Shown piece after piece: positions 45,607 to 54,180 of a stretch of DNA of 64,000 nt. Source of the DNA: Sphaerimonospora thailandensis. Its GTDB lineage: Bacteria > Actinomycetota > Actinomycetes > Streptosporangiales > Streptosporangiaceae. The number at the start of each line of letters is the position of its first letter. The stretch's first letter is position 1. The notes below the pieces were generated by a model. The model was not told where the DNA came from and did no database searches. It saw only the letters and a program-made list of their open reading frames with translations. Both the position numbers and the translations under genes were made by a program. Location of the stretch: assembly GCF_016863115.1 (NCBI RefSeq), contig NZ_BOOG01000013.1, positions 1 through 64,000 of the forward strand. The letters are read 5' to 3'.

Positions 45607-46923
45607 TTACGACAAGTCCCGCGCCAATTTACCGTTCTGGCGAGGAAAACGAGGGGGGCTTACTTCCTCTTCACCTTCAAGCTCAGGCATCGACACCAAC
45701 CGGGGGACGGCTTCGACGGGACTCGGCGATTCGAGGGGGGAGTCCACGAGATCGAGGTCGTTCAGCTTGCGCGCGCTGACCAGCACCCGGCTCTCCAACG
45801 ACCCCACGGTCCGGTTGTACGTCGCGACGGCTCTCGTCAGCGCCTTGCCGAGGTCCTCCACGTGCCGGCCCAGGCTGCCCAGCCGTTCGTAGAGTTCTTT
45901 GCCGGCTTCGAATACGGCCTTGGCGTTCTCGCTGATCGCGGCCTGCCGCCAGGCGTACTGCGCGGTGCGCAGCATGGTGATCAGTGTGGTCGGGGTGGCG
46001 ATGTGGACGCGCCGCTTCATCGCGTGCTCCAGGAGCCCGGGGTCGCGCTCCAGCGCCGGCGCGAGGAACGCCTCGCCGGGGATGAACAGCACGACGAACT
46101 CGGGCGCCGGGCTGAACGCCTGCCAGTAGGACTTGGCGGCCAACTGGTCGACGTGTTCCCGCAGGTGGCGGGCGTGCGCGTCCAGCCGCTTGGCGGCGAA
46201 GCCGGGGTCGTCGGTCTCGGCGGCCTCCAGATAGGCGGCCAGCGACACCTTGGAGTCGACGACGATGTGCTTGCCGCCGCTGAGCCGTACGACCATGTCG
46301 GGGCGGATCGTCCCCTCACCCGTCGTCGCGGTCACCTGTTCGTCGAAATCGCAGTACCGGGCCATGCCCGCGATCTCCGCGACCCGGCGAAGCTGGAGCT
46401 CACCCCATCGGCCGCGTGCCTCCGGCCGCTGCAGGGCCCGCACCAGCGCGGCCGTCTGCTTCCTGAGCTCGTCGGAGCTGCGCCGTACGAACTCCATCTG
46501 CTGGTTCAGCTCGGCGCGGGCGGCCCGGGCGCCGGACTCGCTCTCCCGGAGTTGCCGCTCGACCTTGGCGAGTGTCTCGCGGAGCGGGCCGACCAGGTTC
46601 TCCACCGCCTGCCTGCGCTGGTCGAGATCGCCCGCGGCCTCGGCTCTCGTGGTGTTCAGCCGGTTCTCGGCGAGTTCCAGGAAGCGCAGGTTGTTGACGT
46701 CGAGCACGCGGGCGGAGATGGCCTGGAACCGCTCGGACAGCTGGTTCTCCACGTACGCGACCTTGTCCTCGGCGGCCCCCGCGCGCGCCCGCGCCTCGGC
46801 GAGCTCGACCGTGGCCTCGGCCGCCTGCTGAGCGCTCCTGGTCCGTGCGAGGACTGTGCCGATCATGATGCCGATCACAAGCCCGGCGGCCGCGCCGATG
46901 GCGAGCCCCAGCAAGAGAGCCAT
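45607..46923 (-). CDS. rmuC: DNA recombination protein RmuC
   Basis: The 438-aa product has an N-terminal membrane anchor (ALLLGLAIGAAAGLVIGIMI), a long coiled coil (~residues 30-185) and the RmuC nuclease-like domain. That domain shows EARGRWGELQLRRVAEIAGM, IRPDMVVRLSGGKHIVVDSK and EFVVLFIPGEAFLAPAL. RmuC limits recombination at inverted repeats in E. coli. ATG 46923 and GTG 46932 are both possible starts. It is divergent from ychF. Confidence 0.95.
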   Translation of the reverse strand: MALLLGLAIGAAAGLVIGIMIGTVLARTRSAQQAAEATVELAEARARAGAAEDKVAYVENQLSERFQAISARVLDVNNLRFLELAENRLNTTRAEAAGDLDQRRQAVENLVGPLRETLAKVERQLRESESGARAARAELNQQMEFVRRSSDELRKQTAALVRALQRPEARGRWGELQLRRVAEIAGMARYCDFDEQVTATTGEGTIRPDMVVRLSGGKHIVVDSKVSLAAYLEAAETDDPGFAAKRLDAHARHLREHVDQLAAKSYWQAFSPAPEFVVLFIPGEAFLAPALERDPGLLEHAMKRRVHIATPTTLITMLRTAQYAWRQAAISENAKAVFEAGKELYERLGSLGRHVEDLGKALTRAVATYNRTVGSLESRVLVSARKLNDLDLVDSPLESPSPVEAVPRLVSMPELEGEEEVSPPRFPRQNGKLARDLS

Positions 46924-47052
46924 AACGTCCACGGTTTGGCATGCTTTCAGCCAAGGCTGCCCCTGCGGGGGAGGCGCGCCCGGGTTCTCCTCAGGTCTCA
47001 GCGGCTCGGCTGATGTCCGGCTTACCCGCCCCGGCCCGTAAACTCGGCCTAC

Positions 47053-48141
47053 GTGAGCCTGAGCATCGGAATCGTCGGCCTGCCCAACGTCGGCAAGTCC
47101 ACGCTTTTCAACGCCTTGACCAAGAGCGGCAACGCCCTCGCGGCGAACTATCCGTTCGCCACGATCGAGCCCAACGTGGGGATCGTCGGCGTTCCCGACA
47201 CGCGGCTGGAGAAGCTCGCGGAGATCTTCGGCTCCGCGCGGGTCCTCCCGGCGAAGGTGGAGTTCGTCGACATCGCCGGGCTGGTCAGGGGCGCCTCGGA
47301 AGGGCAGGGGCGGGGCAACAAGTTCCTCGCCAACATCCGCGAGACCGATGCCGTCTGCCAGGTCATCCGGGTCTTCTCCGATCCCGACGTCACCCACGTC
47401 GACGGCGGCGTCGGGCCCGAGCGGGACATTGAGACGATCAACACCGAGCTGATCCTCGCCGACCTGCAGACGATCGAGAAGGCGGTGCCGCGCCTCCAGA
47501 AGGAGGCCAAGAGCAACAAGGACCGCAAGGCCTTCCTGGAGGTCGTCGAGGCTGCGGCGAAGCTGCTCGACACCGGTACGACGCTGTACGCGGGGGCCAA
47601 GGACGCCGGGATCGACCTCGCGGACCTGCGCGAGCTGCACCTGCTCACGGCCAAGCCGTTCCTGTACGTCTTCAACCTCGACGCCGACGAGCTGACCGAT
47701 GCCGACCTGCGGGCCAAGCTGTCGCAGGTCGTCGCCCCGGCCGAGGCGGTGTTCCTCGACGCGAAGATCGAGTCCGAGCTGGTCGAGCTGCCGGATGACG
47801 AGGCGCTGGAGCTGCTGCAGTCGGTCGGCCAGGAGGAGTCGGGCCTGGCGCAACTCGCCAGGGTCGGGTTCGAGACGCTCGGCTTGCAGACGTACCTGAC
47901 GGCCGGGCCCAAGGAGGCCCGGGCCTGGACGATCCGCAGGGGCGCCACCGCCCCGGAGGCGGCCGGCGTCATCCACACCGACTTCCAGCGCGGGTTCATC
48001 AAGGCCGAGGTCATCTCGTTCGAGGAGCTCGTGGAGGCCGGCTCCATGGCGGCGGCGCGGTCCACCGGCAAGGCGCGGATCGAGGGCAAGGACTACGTCA
48101 TGCGCGACGGCGACGTCGTCGAGTTCCGCTTCAACGTCTGA
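47053..48141 (+). CDS. ychF: Redox-regulated ATPase/GTPase YchF (OLA1 family)
   Basis: YchF is an Obg-related P-loop protein that prefers ATP and binds ribosomes. G1 is GLPNVGKSTLFNALT and G3 is DIAGLVRGASEGQGRGNKFL. The NxxE-type G4 is FNLDADELTD, and the TGS domain ends with MRDGDVVEFRFNV. The 362-aa length is exact for the family. GTG 47053 has no obvious ribosome binding site and lies close to a TAAACT-like -10, so it may be leaderless. Confidence 0.97.
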   Translation: MSLSIGIVGLPNVGKSTLFNALTKSGNALAANYPFATIEPNVGIVGVPDTRLEKLAEIFGSARVLPAKVEFVDIAGLVRGASEGQGRGNKFLANIRETDAVCQVIRVFSDPDVTHVDGGVGPERDIETINTELILADLQTIEKAVPRLQKEAKSNKDRKAFLEVVEAAAKLLDTGTTLYAGAKDAGIDLADLRELHLLTAKPFLYVFNLDADELTDADLRAKLSQVVAPAEAVFLDAKIESELVELPDDEALELLQSVGQEESGLAQLARVGFETLGLQTYLTAGPKEARAWTIRRGATAPEAAGVIHTDFQRGFIKAEVISFEELVEAGSMAAARSTGKARIEGKDYVMRDGDVVEFRFNV

Positions 48142-48185
48142 ATCGGCGCGGAAAACGGGTCCAGCCGGCCCGGGTGTGGGGACGG

Positions 48186-48965
48186 TCAGCGGGTGGAGCC
48201 GAGTTTTCTGGAGATCCGCCGGGCGGTGTCCGCCACCAGCGGACCCAGGGTGCGCACCCGGGCGGCGGTGATGCGCGAGGTGAGCCCGGAGACCGAGATG
48301 GCGGCTGTCACGGTCTCCAGGTGGTTGAAGATCGGCGCGCTGACACAGCGCACCTCGGGCTCGTTCTCGCGGTCGTCGACGGCGTAGCCGCGCTGTCTGA
48401 TCTGGCCCAGTTCGGTGCGCAGCGCGCCGGCGTCGGTGATCGTGAACCGGGTGACGCTCGGCAGACCGGCTGCCACGACCTCCTCGACGACCTCTTCGGC
48501 CTGCCAGGCCAGGATCGCCTTCCCCACGGCCGTGCAGTGGATGGATGCGCGGCTGCCGATCCGGGAGGCCATCCTGACGTTTGTGGCGTTCTCCACCTTG
48601 TCGATGTAAACGACGTGCGGTGGGTCGTACAGCACCAGGTGGACGGTCTCCTTGGCCTGTGACATCAGCCGGTGTGACTCCTCGGCGGCGACGGTCCGCA
48701 GGTCGAGTCGGGTGAGGTACGCCTGGCCGAGGCGCAGGGCGCCGAGACCCAGCCGGTAGGCGCCGCTCTTCCTGTCTCTGGCCAGCAGGTTCGCCTCGAC
48801 GAGCGGCACGGTGAGACGTAACACGGTGCTCTTGGGCATGCCGAGCGCCTCGGCAAGCCGGGTGAGGGAGAGGTCCTGGCCGGAATGATCGCGCACATGC
48901 TCCAGTACGGCGAGCGCACGCCGCAGGGACACCGACTGGTTGCGCGCCGCGGGGGGTTCGTGCAT
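48186..48965 (-). CDS. IclR-family transcriptional regulator
   Basis: The N-terminal winged helix (SLRRALAVLEHVRDHSGQDL, SLTRLAEALGMPKSTVLRL) and C-terminal IclR effector domain (SIHCTAVGKAILAW, RQRGYAVDDRENEPEVRCVS, AAISVSGLTSRI) are clear. The 259-aa size is standard. It is divergent from the sugar importer operon and most likely controls it. ATG 48965 has AAGGAAG upstream. A weak inverted repeat (ACGG...CCGT) lies just before its start. Confidence 0.95.
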   Translation of the reverse strand: MHEPPAARNQSVSLRRALAVLEHVRDHSGQDLSLTRLAEALGMPKSTVLRLTVPLVEANLLARDRKSGAYRLGLGALRLGQAYLTRLDLRTVAAEESHRLMSQAKETVHLVLYDPPHVVYIDKVENATNVRMASRIGSRASIHCTAVGKAILAWQAEEVVEEVVAAGLPSVTRFTITDAGALRTELGQIRQRGYAVDDRENEPEVRCVSAPIFNHLETVTAAISVSGLTSRITAARVRTLGPLVADTARRISRKLGSTR

Positions 48966-49115
48966 GGCTTCCTTTCGCGCCCTGTCAAATTACGGTAGAG
49001 ATGGCCGTTATATTGTCCTTGCGGTTACATCATGCTGCATTGCACAACAAGTCACCCTTGTCATTCCGAAGATCGCGGTGGTCCTCCTAAGGTTTGCCCC
49101 AATTAGGAGGTGCTA

Positions 49116-50378
49116 GTGAAGATCTTTAACTGGGTGACCGCCGGCCTGGCCGTACTGACGCTGGCGGCGTGTGCGCCGTCCACCGCTCCGCAGGCCGAGG
49201 GAGGTGACGAGAAATCCGGCACGCTCCAGGTGTGGCTTTTCGACGAGCCGAATCGGGCTCCGAAGGAGAAGGTCATCCAGGAGGCGATCAAGGAGTTCGA
49301 GACCGCCAACTCGGGTGTCGAGGTCGAGGTGACCTATATCCCGACGACCCCGGCCAGGCACGAGAAGTTCAAGGGCGCCTTCAACGACCCGGCCAGCGCG
49401 CCCGACGTGGCGGAGTACGGCAACACCGACCTCGCGGAGTACGCCGCCGCGGGGGGCTTCGCCGACCTGAGCGCCGACGTGTCGGCGTGGTCCGAGGGCT
49501 CCGACATCAGTCCTGACCTGCTCCAGTCGGCGACCGTGGACGGCAAGTTGTACGGCGTGCCGTGGTTCATCGGCGTCCGCGCCCTCTACTACCGCACCGA
49601 CGTCTTCAAGGAACTGGGCCTCGCACCGCCCACCTCGATCAAGGAACTCGCCGCCGCGGCCCGCAAGGTCAGAGCTGAGAAGCCCGACATGTACGGCATG
49701 GCGGTCGGCGGGGAGTACACCTTCGGAGCGCTGCCGTTCGTCTGGGACGCCGGCGGTGACATCGAGAGACTCGACTCCGCCGAGTCACGCGAGGGCGTGC
49801 GCGCCTACACCGACCTCTTCACCGACGACAACTGCCCGCCGCAGACCTGCGCCTCGCTGACCGGTGGCAAGACCGTCGAACTGTTCGCCAGCGGCAAGGC
49901 CGCGATGGGCCTGCTCGGCAACTTCAACCGGTCGGCGGTGGACGCGGGCCCCGCCGCCGGGAAGTACGCCGTCATCCCGCTGCCCGGAGCGAAGGCCGGC
50001 TCGGTCGCACCCGCCTTCGCCGGTGGCAACAACCTGGGTGTGATGAAGAGCAGCAAACACCGTTCGCTCGCCGTCGAGTTCCTCCAGCTTCTCGCGGGCA
50101 GGACATACCAGACCAAGATGTACGGGGCCATGGGCAACCTGCCGACGCTCACCTCGGCCCGTGACCAGATCGCCGCCTCGGACGAGTTCCTGCTGCCGTT
50201 CCTCGCCACGGTCTCGGCCGGCACCAAGTTCGTGCCGATCGACCCCGCGTGGGTGAAGATCGACAACCAGAAGGTCATCCCCACGATGCTGCAGAAGATC
50301 GTGACCAAGCAGGCGACTCTCGAAGAGGCCACGAGCGAGGCGGCTACGGCGGTGAATGCCGCGTTCGGGCGGCCATGA
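49116..50378 (+). CDS. ABC transporter sugar-binding lipoprotein
   Basis: This family 1 extracellular solute-binding protein has a short signal peptide and lipobox LTLAAC. It then shows GTLQVWLFDEPN, DVAEYGNTDLAEYAAAGGFA, GVPWFIGVRALYYRTDVFKE and PFAGGNNLG-type motifs. TAGGAGG is 5 nt before the GTG at 49116, which I prefer over the GTG at 49110 inside the ribosome binding site. Its stop overlaps the next gene (ATGA). Substrate is probably a mono- or disaccharide; the identity is not visible. Confidence 0.95.
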   Translation: MKIFNWVTAGLAVLTLAACAPSTAPQAEGGDEKSGTLQVWLFDEPNRAPKEKVIQEAIKEFETANSGVEVEVTYIPTTPARHEKFKGAFNDPASAPDVAEYGNTDLAEYAAAGGFADLSADVSAWSEGSDISPDLLQSATVDGKLYGVPWFIGVRALYYRTDVFKELGLAPPTSIKELAAAARKVRAEKPDMYGMAVGGEYTFGALPFVWDAGGDIERLDSAESREGVRAYTDLFTDDNCPPQTCASLTGGKTVELFASGKAAMGLLGNFNRSAVDAGPAAGKYAVIPLPGAKAGSVAPAFAGGNNLGVMKSSKHRSLAVEFLQLLAGRTYQTKMYGAMGNLPTLTSARDQIAASDEFLLPFLATVSAGTKFVPIDPAWVKIDNQKVIPTMLQKIVTKQATLEEATSEAATAVNAAFGRP

Positions 50379-51304
50379 CCCAGGTCGTCGTTCCCGCCGG
50401 AGTTCGTCACCCACGGCCGCGCTCAGGTAGGGCCAGGAGGTTCGCGCCCTGGCTCTACCTGCTGCCCGCCGCGGCCGTGCTGCTGCCGATCTTCGGCTAC
50501 CCGATCTACATGCTGGGCCTGCTGTCCGTCTTCGACTACCGGCAGGCCCAGGTCAGCGGCGGCGAACCGACCAGCTTCATCGGCCTCGCCAACTACCGCA
50601 CGCTGCTGGAAGACGACAAGTTCTGGTCCATCCTCGCCCAGACGGTGTTCTTCGCGGCCGCCCTGGTGATCGCCACCCTGGCCGTCGGTGCGACGCTCGC
50701 CGTAGTGCTCACCCGAGCCGGCCGCTGGCCCAGACTGCTGCTGTCATTCGCCGCCATGGCCGCCTGGGCCGCGCCCGCGATGACCGGCTCCACCGTCTGG
50801 ATGTTCCTGTTCGATGCCGACCTCGGCCTGGTGAACCAGGTGCTCGGAATCGATGGTTTCAACTGGTTCTACGACAAATGGGTGACCTTCGGCGTCGTCG
50901 GCGCCACCGTTGTCTGGCACTCGTTCCCGTTCGTGATGGTCGTGCTCTACGCCGGCATCCAGGCCATCCCGCCCTCCGTGCGTGAGGCCGCCTCCCTCGA
51001 CGGCGCCTCGGAATGGCAGTCGTTCTGGCAGATCATCGTCCCCATGCTCCGGCCATTGATCACCATCGTGGTCATCCAGTCGGTCATCTGGGACTTCAAG
51101 ATCTTCACCCAGATCTACGTGATGACCAACGGCGGCGGCATCGCCGGCCAGAACTCCGTGCTCAACGTCTACGCCTACCAGACCGCGTTCGGCTCCTCGG
51201 AGTACGGCCTCGGCTCGGCCATCGGCGTCGTCATGACCCTCATCCTGCTGGTGATCACCCTGTTCTACATTCGAGCGCTGTACCGTACGGGAGAGCGGCT
51301 GTGA
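50375..51304 (+). CDS. Sugar ABC transporter permease (MalF/UgpA type)
   Basis: The 309-aa product has six membrane helices starting with WLYLLPAAAVLLPIFGYPIY. It carries the cytoplasmic EAA loop (REAASLDGASEWQSFWQIIV) that docks the ATPase. ATG 50375 overlaps the binding-protein stop, and its own stop overlaps the second permease start (GTGA). This fixes a tightly coupled operon. No ATPase gene follows, so a shared MsiK-type ATPase is expected. Confidence 0.96.
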   Translation: MTQVVVPAGVRHPRPRSGRARRFAPWLYLLPAAAVLLPIFGYPIYMLGLLSVFDYRQAQVSGGEPTSFIGLANYRTLLEDDKFWSILAQTVFFAAALVIATLAVGATLAVVLTRAGRWPRLLLSFAAMAAWAAPAMTGSTVWMFLFDADLGLVNQVLGIDGFNWFYDKWVTFGVVGATVVWHSFPFVMVVLYAGIQAIPPSVREAASLDGASEWQSFWQIIVPMLRPLITIVVIQSVIWDFKIFTQIYVMTNGGGIAGQNSVLNVYAYQTAFGSSEYGLGSAIGVVMTLILLVITLFYIRALYRTGERL

Positions 51305-52134
51305 GGCGGCCGGTCGCGAACGTCATCGCGGTCGCCGCCGCCTTCGCGACCTTCTTCCCCATCTACTGGATGGTGCTGTCGGCACTCAAACCCGCGGGCG
51401 AGATCCAGTCGCTCGACGCGCGGCCGTGGACCCTGTCACCCACCTTCGACCACTTCCAGCGGGTGCTCTCCGGCGAGAACTTCAGCCGTTACTTCGTCAA
51501 CAGTCTGATCGTCGCGCTGTCGGTGGTCGTCCTGTCGGCCCTGGTGGCGTTCCTCGCCGCCGTCGCCGTCACCCGCTTCTCCTTCAGGTTCCGCACAACG
51601 GTCCTGCTGATGTTCCTCGTCGCTCAGATGGTTCCCGTCGAAGCCCTGACCATCCCGCTGTTCTTCCTGGTCCGCGATATCGGTACGGCCGTGCCGGGCG
51701 TGGGGCTCAACACCCTCGGCGCCCTCATCCTCGTGCACCTGGCCTTCTCCCTGCCGTTCGCGATCTGGATGATGCGCGGCTTCGTCGCCGCCGTACCCGA
51801 GGCACTGGAGGAGGCGGCCATGATCGACGGTGCCGGCCGGGGGACCATCCTGTGGCGGGTGCTGTTCCCGCTCGTGGCCCCCGGACTCGTCGCCACCAGC
51901 GTGTTCTCCTTCATCGCCGCCTGGAACGACTTCATCTTCGCCCGCACCTTCATCATTTCCGCCAAGGACAACCAGACGCTCCCCGCCGCCCTCCTCGTCT
52001 TCTTCAAACCCGACGAGAACGACTGGGGCGGCATCATGGCGGCCTCCACGCTGATGACGATCCCGGTTCTCGTCTTCTTCATCGCCGTGCAGCGCAAGCT
52101 CGTCTCCGGCCTCGCAGGCGCCGTCAAGGACTGA
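51301..52134 (+). CDS. Sugar ABC transporter permease (MalG/UgpE type)
   Basis: The 277-aa product has six membrane helices and the EAA loop LEEAAMIDGAGRGTILWRVL. It starts with the typical short N terminus and FFPIYWMVLSALKP. GTG 51301 overlaps the first permease stop. This is the last gene of the importer. Its 3' end overlaps by 11 bp the end of a decayed gene on the other strand. Confidence 0.96.
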   Translation: MRRPVANVIAVAAAFATFFPIYWMVLSALKPAGEIQSLDARPWTLSPTFDHFQRVLSGENFSRYFVNSLIVALSVVVLSALVAFLAAVAVTRFSFRFRTTVLLMFLVAQMVPVEALTIPLFFLVRDIGTAVPGVGLNTLGALILVHLAFSLPFAIWMMRGFVAAVPEALEEAAMIDGAGRGTILWRVLFPLVAPGLVATSVFSFIAAWNDFIFARTFIISAKDNQTLPAALLVFFKPDENDWGGIMAASTLMTIPVLVFFIAVQRKLVSGLAGAVKD

Positions 52135-52380
52135 CCCGGCACGCGCCGCCGCGGAGTGGTCCGTCGCCGTAGAGCGCCGCCAGGTCGACGAGGAGTACGT
52201 CGGGGCGGTCGCAGGTATTCGGTCTCGGTGCGCGAGTAGGTGGCGCGATCGGGGGAGAGCATGACACGGATGACCCAGGGGGCGAAGGCTTCGGGGGTCT
52301 GGGGTGGATCGGTGTCGGTGAGGCGGGCATATCCCGGGGCGGACGCCGAGGACCGCGTGGACGAGGAAGGCGGGGACCAT
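52124..52380 (-). pseudogene. Decayed small gene with frameshifts
   Basis: The minus strand shows a protein-like reading split over three frames: MVPAFLVHAVLGVRPG, then ARLTDTDPPQTPEAFAPWVI followed by LSPDRATYSRTETEYL, and finally DRPDVLLVDLAALYGDG to a stop. Shifts are needed near 52332 and near 52210. The joined reading (~84 aa) resembles small actinomycete proteins of unknown role. An operator-like element stands directly upstream of its ATG. It is called a pseudogene because no single frame covers it; sequencing error is the alternative. Confidence 0.5.
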
Positions 52381-52381
52381 G

Positions 52382-52416
52382 CCTAATTAGGTGTACTGCG
52401 ACTGTACCTAATTAGG
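52382..52416. promoter_or_regulatory. Double palindromic operator CCTAATTAGG x2
   Basis: Two identical 10-bp palindromes CCTAATTAGG (52382-52391 and 52407-52416) are spaced 25 bp apart. GTGTAC and TGTAC flank the centre, so the whole element is also an inverted repeat. It is strikingly AT-rich for this genome. The right copy runs into the stop of the quinone oxidoreductase gene, and the left copy abuts the decayed gene's start. Confidence 0.7.
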
Positions 52417-53380
52417 TTTGACCGATCCGGATGACGTGTTTTCCGCGGACGCCGCCCGCCTCCAGCGCGCGATGCGCCGCGGCGATATCAGCGAGCGGAT
52501 GCACCGCGTCCACGACCGGCCGCAGCGCCCCGCGCTCCACGTATTCGGTCAGGTCCGCGAAGAGCCGATGGGTGGGGCGGCCGCTGAAGAACCGTACGCG
52601 TCGCGATCCGAACGCGGTGGACGCGAGGATGTACGAGACCGATGAGACCACGTGGTCGATGTCGAAGGCGATGGACACCATGCGACCTCCGGGTGCCAGG
52701 AGCCGTCGGTAGGCGCTGAGCTCGGTGCCGACAGTGTCGAGAACCACATCGAACGGGCCGAGGCCGGCCGCACCGGTGGTCGTGTAGTCGAAGGCCTCGT
52801 CGGCGCCGAGTTCCCGTACGAGGTCGAGGTTCGCGGCCCGGGCGAGTGCGGTGACATGCGCGCCGTATGCCCGGCCGAGCTGGACGGCGATATTGCCGAC
52901 TCCGCCGCTCGCACCGCGTACGAGCAGCCGCTCACCCGGCTTGAGCCGGGCCTTGTCCCGCAGCGCGGTGATCGCTGTCGTGCCCACGGGCAGGGCCGCG
53001 GCCTCGACCAGGTCGAGCCCGGCCGGAGCGAGGGCGAACTGCCGGGGACGTACGGCCACGAACTCGGCGGCGCTGCCGAAAGTCCGTGACATCACTCCCC
53101 ATACCCGGTCGCCAAGTGCGAGGCCGGGCATGGCAGAGCCCAGGGCGGCGACCTCGCCGGTGAAGTCGAGCCCGATGCGCTTCGGGAAACCCCGTCCCGT
53201 CAGCCCCGTCACGAGCCGCACCCGCCCCGCCCGGCCGAGGAGTTCTCCTCCGTTCACGCTGGTGGCATGGACGCGCACCAGCACCTCGCCCGGTCCGGCG
53301 ACCGGCTTCGGCGCCGTTCCCTCGTACAGAACCTCCGGCGGGCCGTACCTGTCGTACAGCGCCGCGCGCATCTCACTCAT
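52412..53380 (-). CDS. NAD(P)-dependent zinc-free alcohol dehydrogenase / quinone oxidoreductase
   Basis: This medium-chain dehydrogenase has YGPPEVLYEGTAPKPVAGPG, GLDFTGEVAALGS, the nucleotide motif VRGASGGVGNIAVQLGRAYG and VLDTVGTELSAYRRL. It lacks the zinc-binding Cys/His set, so it belongs to the quinone oxidoreductase (QOR-like) group. The start is ATG 53380 (MSEMRAALYDRYG); ATG 53371 is also possible. It is divergent from a TetR gene with a shared operator and is probably repressed by it. Confidence 0.94.
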   Translation of the reverse strand: MSEMRAALYDRYGPPEVLYEGTAPKPVAGPGEVLVRVHATSVNGGELLGRAGRVRLVTGLTGRGFPKRIGLDFTGEVAALGSAMPGLALGDRVWGVMSRTFGSAAEFVAVRPRQFALAPAGLDLVEAAALPVGTTAITALRDKARLKPGERLLVRGASGGVGNIAVQLGRAYGAHVTALARAANLDLVRELGADEAFDYTTTGAAGLGPFDVVLDTVGTELSAYRRLLAPGGRMVSIAFDIDHVVSSVSYILASTAFGSRRVRFFSGRPTHRLFADLTEYVERGALRPVVDAVHPLADIAAAHRALEAGGVRGKHVIRIGQT

Positions 53381-53399
53381 GTCTCGCAGGCTAATCACA

Positions 53400-53423
53400 T
53401 AAGCGGAGAGGTGCTTCCACTTA
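53400..53423. promoter_or_regulatory. TetR-type operator between quinone oxidoreductase and TetR genes
   Basis: TAAGCGGA and TCCACTTA form an inverted repeat (7 of 8 pairs) around 8 nt. It is positioned to block both divergent promoters. Confidence 0.7.
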
Positions 53424-53439
53424 GGCTAATGTGAGAAAT

Positions 53440-54120
53440 ATGCCAGCGAATTCCTCTCGGTTGTCGCATGCCGCCGCGCCCGCCGGACCGACGGGGCTGC
53501 GCGCGGATGCGCGGCACAACCGCGAGCGCATCCTCCAAGCCGCCCGCGAGGCGTTCGCCGAGCTCGGGATCGACGTGCCGATGGCCGCGATAGCCCGCCG
53601 GGCCGGGGTCGGCGTGGCCACGCTCTACCGGCGCTTTCCCACCCGGGAGTCGCTGGTCACGGAAGTGTTCGCCGATCAGTTCGCCGCATGCGCGAAGACC
53701 TTCGATGACGCTCTCGCCGACCCCGACGCATGGCGGGGCTTCCGTACGATGATCGAGAAGGTATGTGCCATGCAGGTCGTAGATCGGGGATTCACCGCGG
53801 CGTTTCTGACGGCCTTCCCGGACGCGATCGACTACGAACGGGAGCGCACGCGCGCCGAGCGCGGGCTGACCGAGTTGACGCGGCGGGCCAAGGCGGCCGG
53901 GAGGCTGCGCGCCGACTTCGAAGTGGCGGACCTCACGCTCGTTCTCATGGCCAACCGCGGCATCGCGTCCGGTCCCACGGAAACCGCGCTGGCCGCCTCC
54001 CGCCGGCTCGTCGCCTACCTGCTCCAGGCCTTCCAGGTCGATCACGCCGACCCGGCCGATCCTCTGCCACCGCCGGCCCCGCTCGGCCTGGACCACCTGC
54101 GCAACGCGCAGGTCCGCTGA
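53440..54120 (+). CDS. TetR-family transcriptional regulator
   Basis: The N-terminal helix-turn-helix is clear: RERILQAAREAFAELGIDVP, MAAIARRAGVGVATLYRRFP, TRESLVTEVF. The C-terminal ligand domain resembles the SbtR/KstR-type TetR_C (ELTRRAKAAGRLRADFEVAD, LTLVLMANRG). ATG 53440 is preferred over GTG 53431 nine bases upstream. At 226 aa it is standard. It likely autoregulates and represses the divergent oxidoreductase through the 53400-53423 palindrome. Confidence 0.93.
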   Translation: MPANSSRLSHAAAPAGPTGLRADARHNRERILQAAREAFAELGIDVPMAAIARRAGVGVATLYRRFPTRESLVTEVFADQFAACAKTFDDALADPDAWRGFRTMIEKVCAMQVVDRGFTAAFLTAFPDAIDYERERTRAERGLTELTRRAKAAGRLRADFEVADLTLVLMANRGIASGPTETALAASRRLVAYLLQAFQVDHADPADPLPPPAPLGLDHLRNAQVR

Positions 54121-54180
54121 AGTGGATTGCAAAGATCTCCTGCCATGGAAGCCGAAGATCACAGCGCATAGGCTTCATTC

